Shown piece by piece: positions 17,945-27,322 of a DNA stretch of 64,000 nucleotides. The number at the start of each line of letters is the position of its first letter. Position 1 is the stretch's first letter. The stretch covers positions 1 to 64,000 of the forward strand of contig NZ_CP011492.1 of NCBI RefSeq assembly GCF_001011035.1, in the 5' to 3' direction. This stretch comes from Streptomyces sp. CNQ-509. GTDB taxonomy: Bacteria > Actinomycetota > Actinomycetes > Streptomycetales > Streptomycetaceae. The position numbers and the translations under genes were made by a program. The notes under the pieces were generated by a model. That model did no database searches and was not told the DNA's origin. It was given only the letters and a program-made list of their open reading frames with translations.

Positions 17945-18515
17945 TCGGCGGAGACTGTCTGGCCGACGTCGCCATGCTGCGGGCCGAGCCGGCTGTGTTC
18001 GGCCCGGTGGCCTCAGATCCGACCGTCTCCCGGCTCGTCAACGCGCTCGCCACGTCCGGCCCGAAGGCTCTTGCGGCGATCCGCGGCGCACGTGGCGAAG
18101 TGCGGCAGCGGGTCTGGGAACTGGCCGGGGCAAGCAGTCCGGCCGCCGACGGGCAGGTGATCGTGGACATCGACGGGGTGCTGGTCCTCGCGCACTCCGA
18201 GAAGCAGGACGCCACCGCCACCTGGAAGAAGACCTTCGGCCATCATCCGCTGGTCGCGTTCGTCGATCACGGCCCGGCCGGGTCCGGGGAGCCGGTGGCG
18301 GCCCTGCTGCGGCCCGGCAATGCAGGCTCCAATACTGCCGCCGACCACATCGAAACAGCCCAGCTCGCCCTGGCTCAGCTGCCCAAAAGCCTGCGGCGGG
18401 GACGGCAGACGCTGATCCGCACCGACTCCGGCGGCGGCACCCACGCCTTCCTCGACTGGCTCTCCCGGCGCGGACGGTGGCTGTCGTATTCCATCGGAAT
18501 GACCATCACCGACGC
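17945..18515 (+). mobile_element. IS1380-family transposase fragment
   Basis: The plus strand encodes LGGDCLADVAMLRAEPAVFGP continuing through VIVDIDGVLVLAHSEKQDAT and LIRTDSGGGTHAFLDWLSRRG to YSIGMTI, the middle part of an IS1380-type DDE transposase, with the first two catalytic Asp (DIDG, RTDSG). The N-terminus and C-terminus are missing. Its left edge marks the break in the ABC-3C effector gene; its right edge meets an IS5 fragment near 18515. A second, more decayed copy lies at 57265-57700. Confidence 0.75.
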
Positions 18516-19106
18516 CAGCTGCATGACCGCCTGCGCGGTGCCGTCCGAGATGCCGAAGGCCGTCAGGAGGAGCCGAGTGCGGCGGTCATCGATTCGCAGT
18601 CGGTGAAGGCGGACGCCACCGTCGCCCTCACCTCACGGGGTTTCGACGCCGGCAAGAAGATCAACGGACGCAAGCGCCACATGCTCACCGACACCCTTGG
18701 GCTTCTCCTAGCCGTGCTGGTCACACCGGCGTCGACCACCGACCGGGACGCCGCCCGCATCCTGCTGCCGACGGCCAAGGGCCGCTTCGGGCGGCTGGCA
18801 CGCGTCTGGGCCGATGGTGGCTATACCGGCCACCTCGTCGACTGGAGTGCGGCACAGTTCGGAGTCGTTCTCGACATCGTCCGTCGCAGCGACGACATCC
18901 GCGGCTTTGAGGTGCTGCCCCGCCGCTGGGTCGTGGAACGATCATTTGCCTGGTGCCTGCGCAGCCGGCGCCTGGTCCGTGACTACGAGCGGCGCACCGA
19001 CACCAGTGAAGCCGTCGTCCTGTGGTCGATGACCATGCTCATGAGCCGCCGCCTGGCCGCCCGGGACCAGCGGCGTCCTGTTCCGACAGCGGGGGCAGCA
19101 GCGTGA
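18516..19106 (+). pseudogene. IS5-family transposase, N-terminus missing (copy B)
   Basis: About 195 residues remain, with all catalytic blocks: VIDSQSVKADATV, VWADGGYTGHLVDW and RRWVVERSFAWCLRSRRLVRDYE. The N-terminal third with the DNA-binding part is gone, replaced by the IS1380 fragment, so it cannot be functional. It is clearly related to, but much diverged from, the transposases at 12688 and 57790. Its last 68 bases overlap the end of the convergent passenger gene. Confidence 0.8.
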
Positions 19107-19563
19107 ACCTGCCCGGATTCGGCTCCACCAGCCAGCCTCGTTCCACCAGCCGCTTCAGCCGAGCCCTCGCTCCTTCGACACGGGAGGCGGATGCACTGTC
19201 CCAGCCCAGCACCACCGCCGCCTGCCGGGCACCGAGCCCGTCGTCTCCCGCGCCTTCCGCGGCGGCCAACAACGCCTGATAGTCCGGCGACAGCTCTTTC
19301 ACCTCGGTCGCGTGTCGCCGGTGAGGCACCGCCCGGCGCGGTCCGACCTGCTTCCTCCGCGACACCCCACCGGCCACGTCGGCGGGTGCGTCCTGATCGG
19401 CCAGCGCCTCCAGATACTGCTCCAGGCCGATCGCCCGATGCCGGTGCACCTCCTCGGCGTCCGCCAGAGCCGCCCGCACCCGATCCAACTCGGCTTCGAG
19501 TTGCTTCACCTGCGCGGCTGCGGCCTTCTGCCGCGTAGCCAAAACCGCCCGCATCGACGGCAT
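19039..19563 (-). CDS. IS passenger: coiled coil plus winged-helix-like protein (copy B)
   Basis: A 174-residue homologue of the passenger at 12193-12687. It has the same plan: coiled coil (VKQLEAELDRVRAALADAEE), charged linker (SRRKQVGPRRAVPHRRHATEV) and C-terminal domain (GLGARQAAVVLGWDSASASRV, LKRLVERGWLVEPNPGRFTL). ATG at 19563 has GGAGGT eight bases upstream. The frame is intact although the transposase of the same element is truncated and the two proteins have diverged strongly between elements, which argues that the passenger was kept under selection as part of the element. Confidence 0.65.
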   Translation of the reverse strand: MPSMRAVLATRQKAAAAQVKQLEAELDRVRAALADAEEVHRHRAIGLEQYLEALADQDAPADVAGGVSRRKQVGPRRAVPHRRHATEVKELSPDYQALLAAAEGAGDDGLGARQAAVVLGWDSASASRVEGARARLKRLVERGWLVEPNPGRFTLLPPLSEQDAAGPGRPGGGS

Positions 19564-19734
19564 CCGCCACCTCCACGACCTCTCGCCCGGCAACAAGCCC
19601 AGGCTCCCGCGGCAGCGGCTACTTCATACCTGACCAGCGAAGACGTCACACGAGATTCAGAAAGAGAACGATCTCTATGGATTTGACGAACGGTCAACAA
19701 CGCATCAAGGAACGCATCATTCCCCGGCATGGAT

Positions 19735-22179
19735 TCATGGCCGCCGATGTATGTCGCAGCGCAGGACGCCGTAGGGCGTGCGGACCGAGGCGCGGACCCA
19801 GTCGACGCCCTCCGGTAGCTGCGGCCGGGCGCGCGCCGTGCGGCCCCAGCCGGGCTCGGTGGGGCGCAGCCCGGCCAGGGTGTGGAAGAGCCAGTCGTCG
19901 AGGGTGCCCAGGAAGTAGTGGCCCCGGGAGCGGGATTCCTCGCTCCAGTGCTCCCACAGTGTGGTCGCGCCGCGCTCGACCCAGTAGCCCCAGCTGGGAT
20001 GGGTGACCCGGGTGGCGACGGTGTGCGCCAGCTGGAGGTGCCCGTAGGCGGTGAGGGTCGGCAGCAGGAACTTGGTGGCGAGCGCGCCGGTGGCCAGGTG
20101 GCCTCCGCGGGCGCGGATGTCGGCGGCCAGGGCGTCGGCGGCCCGGCGCGCGGTCGCGGGCGGCAGCAGCCGCAGGGCCAGCGCCAGCACGTGGTGGGCC
20201 TGGCGGAAGCCGGCGTCTCCCCGGCCCGCAACTACCGGCGCCCCGTCCCCGCCGCCCGGGGGCCGTACGAACGTGCGCCGGAACGCGGTGCGGACCCGGG
20301 CCGCCGTACGCCGCCAGCGTGAGGACTCAGCCGGCCAGCCGAGGGCGTCGGCGGTGTCGGCCAGGGCGAGCGCCATGGCGTGCAGGAATGCCGTGGCCGC
20401 GACCTGGCGGTCCTCCGGCGGGTTGCCGCCCCCGGGGTCGGTGTCCGGGCTCACCCAGTCGCCGAGCGTGGTGTCGGCCAACCCGCCGGGGCTGCGGGCC
20501 AGTTCGAACTCCAGGTAGGAGACCATGTCGGGCCACAGCTCCGCGAGGATGCGGCGGTCGCCGGTGTAGCGGTGCAGCCACCACGGGCCGAGTACCAGCG
20601 CGGCGTGCCAGGTGGGGGCGGGCGACCAGTCCATGCGCCAGCCGCCGAAGGGGGCGATGACGGCCGGGGCGCCGCAGCCGTGCCGGGAGTCGGCGACGTC
20701 CGTGAGCCACTTGGCCACCAGTTCGTGAGCGTCAAAGTTGAGCAGGAACAGCTCGGTGCCCAGCATCCCGTCACCGGTCCAGCCGTTCTTCTCGTAGGCG
20801 GGGGTGTCGGTGGGCAGGTGGTGCAGGTTGTTGGCCACCGTGCGGCAGGTCAGCTCGTGCAGTCGGGTGAGCAGCGGGTCCGAGCAGGCGAAGCTGCCGG
20901 TGCGGCGGACCAGGGTGCGGGCCGCCTCCGCGGTCAGCGCGGGCGGCCCGGTCAGCCCGGGGGCCCGTACCTCCACGTACTGGAAGCCCTGGTAGGTGAA
21001 GCTCGGCCGCCAGTCGAGCGCCCGGTCGTCGAGGGTGACTCGGTGCGTCTGGAACCGCCCGTCGTAGTAGCCGCGGTCGTCCTCGGCGCGGACGGTGCCG
21101 TCCGGGTGGAGCAGTTCCCCGTGCCGCAGCTCGACCGTCGTCGGGCCGCGGCCGGGGGCGGCGGGGGCCTTCATCCGTACCCAGCCGGCCAGCACCCGCG
21201 GGAAGGCGAACACCCAGTGCCCCGGCGCCCGTTCGGTGATGGATGCCGGGGCGAGGGTCTCGGTGACCCCGATCGGGGGCTGCCGCTGGTGGCAGAGGCG
21301 GCCGCGGGGGCCCGGCACCACGCGGGCCGGGCGCCAGGCCGCATCCTCGACGTGGTCGTCGGTGGCGTAGCCGGGCCGCTCGTGGCGGATGTCGTAGTCC
21401 TCCCCGGCGTAGAGGTCGTCGGCCCGGGTGGGGCCGTCGACGGTGCGCCAGGAGCCGTCCGAGACCACCGCGCAGGTGGCGCCCGCCGCGTCCCGGGCCA
21501 GGAGCAGCAGGCGCATCCGGGGCGGTCCGTGCCACGGCGCTGTGTGCCAGTCCCAGGTGTTGCGCCGGGCCATGCTGTGGAAGCCACGGCCCAGTTCGGC
21601 GCCGAGCGCGTGCCGGCCCGCCCGCAGCGCCGCCGTCACGTCGCTGACGACGTACTGGACACGGACGTCGTAGTCGGTGAACCCCGGGCTGAGCAGGTAG
21701 GGCTGGACGGGCGTGCCGTCCAGCTCGACCCGGGCCCAGCCGCCCGCTGCCACCACCAGGTACGCCTCGACGGGCTCGAAGGGCAGGGTGAAGGGGCGGC
21801 GCAGCAGCGGGGCCGCCGTTGCGCCCTCGGGGCCGGCCAGCCAGGAAGCGCCGTGCCAGTCGCCGTCCACCACCCCGGTGACGAAGGTGGAGTCGGCGGT
21901 CAGCCGCCGCCCGCCCACCCATACCTGGACCGTCCAGCGGTGGCGGCGCAGGGGGGCAAGGGGCGGCCCGCCGTAGACGATCTCGGTGGTTCGGGTGGTC
22001 TCCACCCGGCCGCTGTCCCAGCGCACGCCGTCGCGGTCGCGCACCAGCAGCCGGTGGGCGAGGGGCGCGACCGGCCGCCCGGTGGTGTCGGTGACGAGCC
22101 ACGCGAACCGGGGCACGACATCGATGCCGACGGGCTCGGCGGTGTGCTCGACGGTCAGCCCGCCCACCTTCACGCTCAT
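19735..22179 (-). CDS. Alpha-L-rhamnosidase (GH78), C-terminus shortened
   Basis: An 814-residue glycoside hydrolase. N-terminal beta domains (WTVQVWV...GASWLAGPEG, then VVAAGGWARVELDGTPVQPYLLSPGFTDYDVRVQY) precede the (alpha/alpha)6 barrel: LPTDTPAYEKNGWTGDG near residue 470 with the general-acid region, then APFGGWRMDWSPAPTWHAAL, and WGYWVERGATTLWEHW near 745. No signal peptide, so it acts inside the cell on imported oligosaccharides. ATG overlaps the stop of the upstream gene (ATGA). GH78 proteins normally have a further C-terminal beta sandwich of about 80 residues after the TPYG motif; here the frame stops 10 residues after RTPYGVL, close to IS copy B. The truncation may affect activity. 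Confidence 0.88.
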   Translation of the reverse strand: MSVKVGGLTVEHTAEPVGIDVVPRFAWLVTDTTGRPVAPLAHRLLVRDRDGVRWDSGRVETTRTTEIVYGGPPLAPLRRHRWTVQVWVGGRRLTADSTFVTGVVDGDWHGASWLAGPEGATAAPLLRRPFTLPFEPVEAYLVVAAGGWARVELDGTPVQPYLLSPGFTDYDVRVQYVVSDVTAALRAGRHALGAELGRGFHSMARRNTWDWHTAPWHGPPRMRLLLLARDAAGATCAVVSDGSWRTVDGPTRADDLYAGEDYDIRHERPGYATDDHVEDAAWRPARVVPGPRGRLCHQRQPPIGVTETLAPASITERAPGHWVFAFPRVLAGWVRMKAPAAPGRGPTTVELRHGELLHPDGTVRAEDDRGYYDGRFQTHRVTLDDRALDWRPSFTYQGFQYVEVRAPGLTGPPALTAEAARTLVRRTGSFACSDPLLTRLHELTCRTVANNLHHLPTDTPAYEKNGWTGDGMLGTELFLLNFDAHELVAKWLTDVADSRHGCGAPAVIAPFGGWRMDWSPAPTWHAALVLGPWWLHRYTGDRRILAELWPDMVSYLEFELARSPGGLADTTLGDWVSPDTDPGGGNPPEDRQVAATAFLHAMALALADTADALGWPAESSRWRRTAARVRTAFRRTFVRPPGGGDGAPVVAGRGDAGFRQAHHVLALALRLLPPATARRAADALAADIRARGGHLATGALATKFLLPTLTAYGHLQLAHTVATRVTHPSWGYWVERGATTLWEHWSEESRSRGHYFLGTLDDWLFHTLAGLRPTEPGWGRTARARPQLPEGVDWVRASVRTPYGVLRCDIHRRP

Positions 22180-24203
22180 TGCAGGCGGTAGTGAAAGACG
22201 GCGGTGGGCGGGTGCGCGACGCGCAGAACGTGGGCCTGGGCGCGGGCGTCGGCGAAGTAGGTCCGGTCCAGCGCCGTCACGCTCGCCTGCAGCGGCTTCT
22301 CCCAGCGGATGTCCAGGGTGACCCGGCCTCGCCGGAGGCGCAGGCCGCTGGCGGTGACCGTGCTGCCGATGCGCACCGGGCCGCTACCGATCCAGACCAA
22401 CTGGTCGTTCGCGCGCAGTACCAACGGTACTTGCTCGGTCGCCTCGCCGACGATGGTGAGGCGCCGGGTGATGGAGTGGTCGCTCAGCAGGGCGGCGCCG
22501 GTGACGTTGCCCTGCGGGCTGCGCCAGGTCAGGCCGAGGTCGCGGACGCCGGCGACCTCCTTCCCGGTCAGCTCCGCGCCGTCGGCCGGGTCGCCGTCGA
22601 AGTAGCGTACGGCGAGGTCCGAGGCGGCGTCGGTGGCGCCGTTCGGCAGCACGGTCGCCCAGCAGTCGGTGTTGCTGTTGTGGCCGCTGTGCACGAACGT
22701 GCCGGCGTCGGGGTGCCAGATGAGGGAGGGCCCGGAGCGGACGAGACTCGTCGCCTGCGGGCCATAGTGGGCCATCGTGTAGTAGCCGGGGCGGCGTACG
22801 AAGAGGTAGTCCTCGCCGCCCGGGTCGCGGCGCAGCTCGGTGAAGCGGCGGGAAGCGAGGTAGGGCAGGGTGGCGATGGCGGCGGCCTTGGCGGCGGCGG
22901 AGGGGTAGCGCTCGCCGTAGGGGATGTTGACGAGGATGCGCGGGTTGGTGGCCCCACGCTCCTGCTGCGGGACGGGGGCGGGGTCGGCGGCCCAGGCGGC
23001 GCGCTGGGCGGTGCGGTCCCCGGCGGTGGGGTAGAACGCGGCCATCGCCGGGACGAGCGGGGTGAACCAGGAGCCCAGATCCCGCTGCTGGGGCTCGGCG
23101 GTGACGTCGTCGAGGTAGTACATGGGGGTGCGCGCGGAGCCGGCGGTGTTGGCGATGAAGCCCGCGCCGTCCGGCTCGCGGACCAGGTTGTAGCCGAGCC
23201 AGTCGGCCAGCCGCTCGACCATGGCGACCAGTTCGGGCTTGTCGTGGTGGTCGAGGATCTCCACGATTTCGGAGAGGGTGACGTTGAGGTTGTAGGCGAT
23301 GTCCATGCCGCGTGGCTCGTAGAAGTACCCGGCGGGGCTCTGGCCGCGGGCGACGATGTCCGCGATCCGGTCGTGCAGTTGCGCGCGAAGGGCCGGGGCG
23401 GGATCCAGGTGCAGCGCGAGGGAGGCCCCGGCGAGACCGGCCATGGGCTGGTTGACGAACTCAATGGGCCCGTGCTGCCAGACCCCGGTGTTGCCCGGGT
23501 CGAGGAACCAGGTGACCGCCCGGCGCAGCGCGGCCGCGATCGCCTGCTGCGTCTCGGGCAGGTGCCCGGTGCGCCGCAGGTCCTGGAGGGTTTTGGAGAG
23601 GTAGCCGAGGGCGAAGGCGGTCGCCGCGCGGGAGTGCTCGTCCGGAGCGTACTCGGGCCAAGAGCCGTTCTCGTGCTGGAGCGAGAGGTAGTGGCCCAGT
23701 GCCGCGTCCAGCCGGGCCAGCAGCGCGGGATCGCCGTGGTACGGGTTCCAGGGGCGTTCGGTGGTGGCGAACCAGGCGAGGGTGCGTACATGTTCCTGGA
23801 TGCGGGCGTTGAAGGGCTCGGTGGGGGTGCGCCACCACCCCCCGGCCATCCAGCCGTGCTGCTCGGAGCCGTCGGTGACGATTTCGTTGACCATCGGTGC
23901 CAGGGTGACGAGGTAGGGCGCGAGCCGCTGTTCTGGGTGGCTGAAGAGGCTGCGGTCCGGCGCCCCGGCGGGCAGCGGCGCGATCGTGGGCAGGCCGGCC
24001 TCGGCCGCCGTGGGCTGGTCGGCGGGCGGCTGCGCGGCGAAGGTCGCCGGTATCGCCCCGCCGGTGGCGGTGAGCAGCGCTGCGGCGCCCGCGCCGACCA
24101 GCAGGGTGCGGCGGGAGAGTCCGGGCATGAAGCGGCCCGTCCCGGCCGCGGGACGGGAGAGGCGGCCGGCGGGGAGGCAGGACGGTGTGGTGGGTTCGGC
24201 CAT
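22176..24203 (-). CDS. Tat-exported glycan-active protein (alpha/alpha toroid type)
   Basis: A 675-residue protein. The N-terminus has a twin-arginine signal, LSRRTLLVGAGAAALLTATG, near residues 29-48. The middle (WNPYHGDPALLARLDAALGHYLSLQHENGSWPEY, then repeated helix pairs) looks like an (alpha/alpha) toroid; the last 250 residues look like beta-sandwich domains (YYTMAHYGPQATSLVRSGPS). This plan is shared by polysaccharide lyases and some hydrolases. ATG at 24203 has AAGGA upstream. It sits between an ABC importer and a rhamnosidase, so it probably cuts a rhamnose-containing polymer outside the cell. I cannot assign a CAZy family with certainty. Confidence 0.65.
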   Translation of the reverse strand: MAEPTTPSCLPAGRLSRPAAGTGRFMPGLSRRTLLVGAGAAALLTATGGAIPATFAAQPPADQPTAAEAGLPTIAPLPAGAPDRSLFSHPEQRLAPYLVTLAPMVNEIVTDGSEQHGWMAGGWWRTPTEPFNARIQEHVRTLAWFATTERPWNPYHGDPALLARLDAALGHYLSLQHENGSWPEYAPDEHSRAATAFALGYLSKTLQDLRRTGHLPETQQAIAAALRRAVTWFLDPGNTGVWQHGPIEFVNQPMAGLAGASLALHLDPAPALRAQLHDRIADIVARGQSPAGYFYEPRGMDIAYNLNVTLSEIVEILDHHDKPELVAMVERLADWLGYNLVREPDGAGFIANTAGSARTPMYYLDDVTAEPQQRDLGSWFTPLVPAMAAFYPTAGDRTAQRAAWAADPAPVPQQERGATNPRILVNIPYGERYPSAAAKAAAIATLPYLASRRFTELRRDPGGEDYLFVRRPGYYTMAHYGPQATSLVRSGPSLIWHPDAGTFVHSGHNSNTDCWATVLPNGATDAASDLAVRYFDGDPADGAELTGKEVAGVRDLGLTWRSPQGNVTGAALLSDHSITRRLTIVGEATEQVPLVLRANDQLVWIGSGPVRIGSTVTASGLRLRRGRVTLDIRWEKPLQASVTALDRTYFADARAQAHVLRVAHPPTAVFHYRLQ

Positions 24204-24215
24204 GGTGGTGTCCTT

Positions 24216-25070
24216 TCAGCCCTTCAGCCCGGAGGCGAAGCCCTTGATGATCGTTTTCTGGAGGAGGAAGTAGACGAGCAGGATCGGCAGGATCGCGAGG
24301 ACCATGCCGGCGAAGATCACGCCCCAGTTGGTGCTGAACTCGCCGCGGAAGGCGAAGATGGCCACGGGGAGTGTCTGCTGGGCGCTGCCGCCGACGTAGA
24401 GCAGCGGTGTGAGGAACTCGTTCCACACGTTGATCGCGGAGATGATCACCACGGTGCCGGTGACCGGGCGCAGCAGCGGGAAGACGACAGCGAGGAAGGT
24501 GCGCAGGGTGCCGGCGCCGTCCACCCGGGCGGCTTCCTCGTACTCCCGGGGCAGCGCCCGGGTGAAGCCAGCGTAGAGAAAGACCGTTATCGGCAGCTGA
24601 CTGCCGATGTTGAAGATGATCAGTGAAGTGTAGGTCTGGAGCAGGTTGGCGTCGCGCATCAGCTGGTAGAGCGGCACCATGCCCAGCTGGAGCGGGATCA
24701 TGATGCCCAGCAGGAAGAGCAGGTACGTGGCGTAGCTGACGCGGCTGGCACGGCGGGCGAGAGTGTAGGCGGCCGGCGACCCCAGCGCGACGAGCAGGGC
24801 GACGCTGATGACGGCGACGACGGTGGAGTTGAACAGCGCCTGGCCGAGCGCGGCCTCGCGCCAGGCGGTGGTGTAGTTGTCCAGGTGCAGCCCGGAGGGC
24901 GGGCCCAGCGGGTCGGCGGCGACCTGGTCCGGGGTTTTCAGGGAGATGCTGAGGAAGACGTAGAAGGGGAATGCGAACAGCACCCCCGCGCCGATCATCG
25001 TCAGCTCGCCCAGCGCGGCGCGCGCCCGGCGGGTGCCGCGCTTGCCGGTGCGGCGGTGCGTGGCGCTCAT
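24216..25070 (-). CDS. ABC sugar transporter permease (MalG type)
   Basis: A 284-residue inner-membrane protein with six predicted transmembrane helices (first LTMIGAGVLFAFPFYVFLSI). The loop EYEEAARVDGAGTLRTFLAVVFPLL is the EAA motif that contacts the ATPase. ATG at 25070 overlaps the stop of the partner permease. The C-terminus is QKTIIKGFASGLKG, normal for the family. No ATPase gene is in the operon; in Streptomyces such carbohydrate importers are usually energised by a shared MsiK-type ATPase encoded elsewhere. Confidence 0.92.
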   Translation of the reverse strand: MSATHRRTGKRGTRRARAALGELTMIGAGVLFAFPFYVFLSISLKTPDQVAADPLGPPSGLHLDNYTTAWREAALGQALFNSTVVAVISVALLVALGSPAAYTLARRASRVSYATYLLFLLGIMIPLQLGMVPLYQLMRDANLLQTYTSLIIFNIGSQLPITVFLYAGFTRALPREYEEAARVDGAGTLRTFLAVVFPLLRPVTGTVVIISAINVWNEFLTPLLYVGGSAQQTLPVAIFAFRGEFSTNWGVIFAGMVLAILPILLVYFLLQKTIIKGFASGLKG

Positions 25071-26017
25071 GTGTCCACCTCGAAGCGTCTCAGCGTGCGC
25101 AGCTGCACCATGGCGAAGGCGAAGACCAGCATGGTGAGCACCAGGGCGATGGCCGCGCTGTAGCCGAACTCGCCGGAGACAAATGCCTCCTTGTACATGA
25201 CCACCGCCAGCGTCTCGGTGGCGTAGCCGGGGCCGCCGCCGGTCATGGCGAAGACCTGGTCGAAGAGTTTCAGGCTGCCGATGAGGGTCAGGGATAGCGC
25301 GATCGTGGTCGCCGGCAGCAGCAGCGGCAGGGTGACCGAGCGGAACCGCTGCCAGACCCCGGCGCCGTCGATGGCGGCGGCCTCGTACAGTTCGGCCGGG
25401 ACGCCCTGAAGGCCGGCCAGGTAGATGACCATGGTCAGTCCGGCGTTCTGCCAGATGATGATGGCGATCACCGAGCCGAGCGCGATGGAACCGTCGCCCA
25501 GCCAGTTCTGCTTCAGGGCGCCCAGGCCCACCTCGTCCAGGGCGGTGTTGAGCGGACCGGTGGGAGTGAGGACGTACTGCCACAGGAAGCCGATGATCAA
25601 CGGCGGCAGCAGCGCGGAGGCGAAGAAGAGGGTGCGCAGTATGTTGCGGCTGCGCAGCCGGGTGTTGAGCGCCAGGGCCAGGCCGAGCCCGGCCGCCGTC
25701 TGGACGACCGTGCAGGCCGCGGCGATCAGCAGGGTGTTGACCAGGGCGGAGCGCGCGGACTCCGCCGTCAGCAGCTGGCGGAAGTTGTCCAGGCCGACGA
25801 AGTTCGCGCCGCCGGCCCGGCCCGTCCAGTCGGTGAACGCGTACAGCCCGCCGGCAACCGTCGGGTAGAGGACCACGACGCCGTAGACCAGGAGCGCCGG
25901 GAGAACGAAGAGATAGGGTGCTCCGGCACGGCCGGGGCTGCGCGGGCCCCGCCCCCTGTCCGGCCGCCGGCGGCCTCGTCCGACCGCGGCCGGACGAGGC
26001 GGTGCGGAGGCGGTCAC
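25067..26017 (-). CDS. ABC sugar transporter permease (MalF type)
   Basis: A 316-residue inner-membrane protein, six predicted transmembrane helices starting APYLFVLPALLVYGVVVLYP. The EAA loop reads ELYEAAAIDGAGVWQRFRSVTLPLL, and TGGGPGYATETL is the usual FxxTxGGP-type segment. GTG at 26017 overlaps the stop of the binding-protein gene (GTGA); a longer frame upstream overlaps that gene and is not expected. A basic, proline-rich cytoplasmic leader of about 35 residues precedes the first helix. Confidence 0.92.
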   Translation of the reverse strand: MTASAPPRPAAVGRGRRRPDRGRGPRSPGRAGAPYLFVLPALLVYGVVVLYPTVAGGLYAFTDWTGRAGGANFVGLDNFRQLLTAESARSALVNTLLIAAACTVVQTAAGLGLALALNTRLRSRNILRTLFFASALLPPLIIGFLWQYVLTPTGPLNTALDEVGLGALKQNWLGDGSIALGSVIAIIIWQNAGLTMVIYLAGLQGVPAELYEAAAIDGAGVWQRFRSVTLPLLLPATTIALSLTLIGSLKLFDQVFAMTGGGPGYATETLAVVMYKEAFVSGEFGYSAAIALVLTMLVFAFAMVQLRTLRRFEVDT

Positions 26018-27306
26018 GGGGCGCCCTTCGCGTACTGCTTGTCCATCTTGCGCAGCAGCTCCGGGACGTCGATCTTCCCGTCCAGCAGCTGCTGCCCGGA
26101 CTGGAGCAGCGTCTGCTGGGTGTCTCCGTTGGACCACAGGTAGTTGGCGTAGGGTGCGGTACGGCCCTCTTCCACCAGCGGGAGCACCTCGGCCAGCGGG
26201 GAGTCCTTCGCATCCGGGGTCTTGCCGAGGCCGGGCAGGACGCCCAGGGTCTTCGCGTAGCGGTCCACGTTCTTCGGTCGGGAGAGGAAGTCGAGGAACT
26301 TCTTGGCCTGCGCCACCCGTGGTGAGGCGGCGTTGACAGCGAGGAAGTCGGGGGCGGTGGGGAGCATCGTCGCCCCGGGGTCCTCATCGGCGGGCAGCGC
26401 GAAGAGGCCGAACGTCTCAGCCCCGTCGGGTGCGTAGTCGTAGAGCTGGGGGAGCCCGGCCGAGACCAGCAGCGTGATCCCCGCCTTGCCGCGGGCCAGC
26501 TCCTGCTGGGCCTGGTCGGGTGGGGTGCCCAGCGCGTGAGGGGTGAAGTACTCCGACAGCTTGGTGAGCTTGTCGAAGACCTCCGTCCACGCGGGCTCCT
26601 TGGCGAAGCTCGTCTTCCCCGCGCGCATCCGCTCGTCGAGGTCGGGCTGCTCGGCGTGGACGAGGGTCCCGGCCAGGGCGTAGACGTAGAATTGGAGGTA
26701 GATGCCCTCGACCAGCCCGGCGGCGATCGGAGTCTTGCCCGCCTTCTTCAACGCCTCGCAGGCGTCGAGGAGTTCGCTCCAGGTGGTGGGCACCTCCAGG
26801 TCCAGCTCGGCGAAGACCTCCTTGTTGTAGGCCGCCACGATGGCGTTGCGGCCCACCGGGTAGGCGACGGTGCGATCCCCGGCCTGCGCCAGCACGGCGG
26901 TGCTGTCGTCGAGCCGGTCCGCCCACGCGGAGTCCGAGAGGTCGGCCAGCTCGTCGGTCTGGCCGAGCACGCCCGCCGAGACCGGGCTGGAGTACCCCGG
27001 GGAGACGCGTATGACGTCGGCCGCGGTACCCGAGGTGAGTTGGACGCGCAGCTGCTGGTTCAGCTCCTCCGCCGCGGCGTGGGAGGCGTCGAAGGTGACA
27101 CCCTCCTGCTTCTCGTATGCGGCGTACAACTCCTTCAGTCCGGTGTTCTGCTCCGGACTGGTGTAGGAGGACAGGGTGGTGGATTTGCCGGCTTCGTCGC
27201 CGGACCGGACGAATCCGCAGCTGGGCAGGGCAAGGACGGCGGCCACTGCGGCTGCGAGTGCGACCCGGACGCGGGGGCGCCGTCTGGCTCGGACGCTGGT
27301 GCTCAT
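26014..27306 (-). CDS. ABC sugar-binding lipoprotein
   Basis: A 430-residue family 1 extracellular solute-binding protein. The signal peptide (basic RARRRPRVR, hydrophobic core) ends in the lipobox LPSC at residues 27-30, so it is lipid-anchored. Diagnostic segments are YPVGRNAIVAAYNKEVFAELDLEVPTTWSELLDAC and the C-terminal LLQSGQQLLDGKIDVPELLRKMD. It starts 16 bases after the FAD oxidoreductase stop. The sugar is not known from sequence, but the neighbouring GH78 gene points to rhamnosyl oligosaccharides. Confidence 0.9.
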   Translation of the reverse strand: MSTSVRARRRPRVRVALAAAVAAVLALPSCGFVRSGDEAGKSTTLSSYTSPEQNTGLKELYAAYEKQEGVTFDASHAAAEELNQQLRVQLTSGTAADVIRVSPGYSSPVSAGVLGQTDELADLSDSAWADRLDDSTAVLAQAGDRTVAYPVGRNAIVAAYNKEVFAELDLEVPTTWSELLDACEALKKAGKTPIAAGLVEGIYLQFYVYALAGTLVHAEQPDLDERMRAGKTSFAKEPAWTEVFDKLTKLSEYFTPHALGTPPDQAQQELARGKAGITLLVSAGLPQLYDYAPDGAETFGLFALPADEDPGATMLPTAPDFLAVNAASPRVAQAKKFLDFLSRPKNVDRYAKTLGVLPGLGKTPDAKDSPLAEVLPLVEEGRTAPYANYLWSNGDTQQTLLQSGQQLLDGKIDVPELLRKMDKQYAKGAP

Positions 27307-27322
27307 TTTTCCGTTTTCTCCT

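Larger units (their letters stand above)
18515..19675 (+). mobile_element. IS5-family passenger-type element, diverged and 5'-truncated (copy B)
   Basis: The left end is missing; the sequence enters inside the transposase gene at LHDRLRGAVRDAEGRQEEPS (about 18518) and runs to 19106. The passenger gene follows on the other strand. The right end near 19675 reads, on the minus strand, GAGATCGTTCTCTTTCTGAA, which lines up with GAAGCCGTTGTCTTTCCGAA of copy A. This is an older relative of the intact elements at 12.1 and 57.8 kb. Confidence 0.75.

Noticed and set aside
18477..18606. Fusion gene between the IS1380 and IS5 transposases
   Set aside because: The two families meet in different frames at about 18515 and both are truncated; this is IS debris, not a new protein.
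20380..22191. A 603-codon open frame on the plus strand opposite the rhamnosidase
   Set aside because: It is a shadow of the GH78 gene in a complementary frame, without any domain or codon bias of its own.
22179..24626. An 815-codon open frame on the plus strand opposite the Tat-exported protein
   Set aside because: It is antisense to a well-supported gene, is rich in Gly/Arg/Val without known motifs, and has no ribosome binding site. Long antisense frames are normal in DNA with very high third-position GC.
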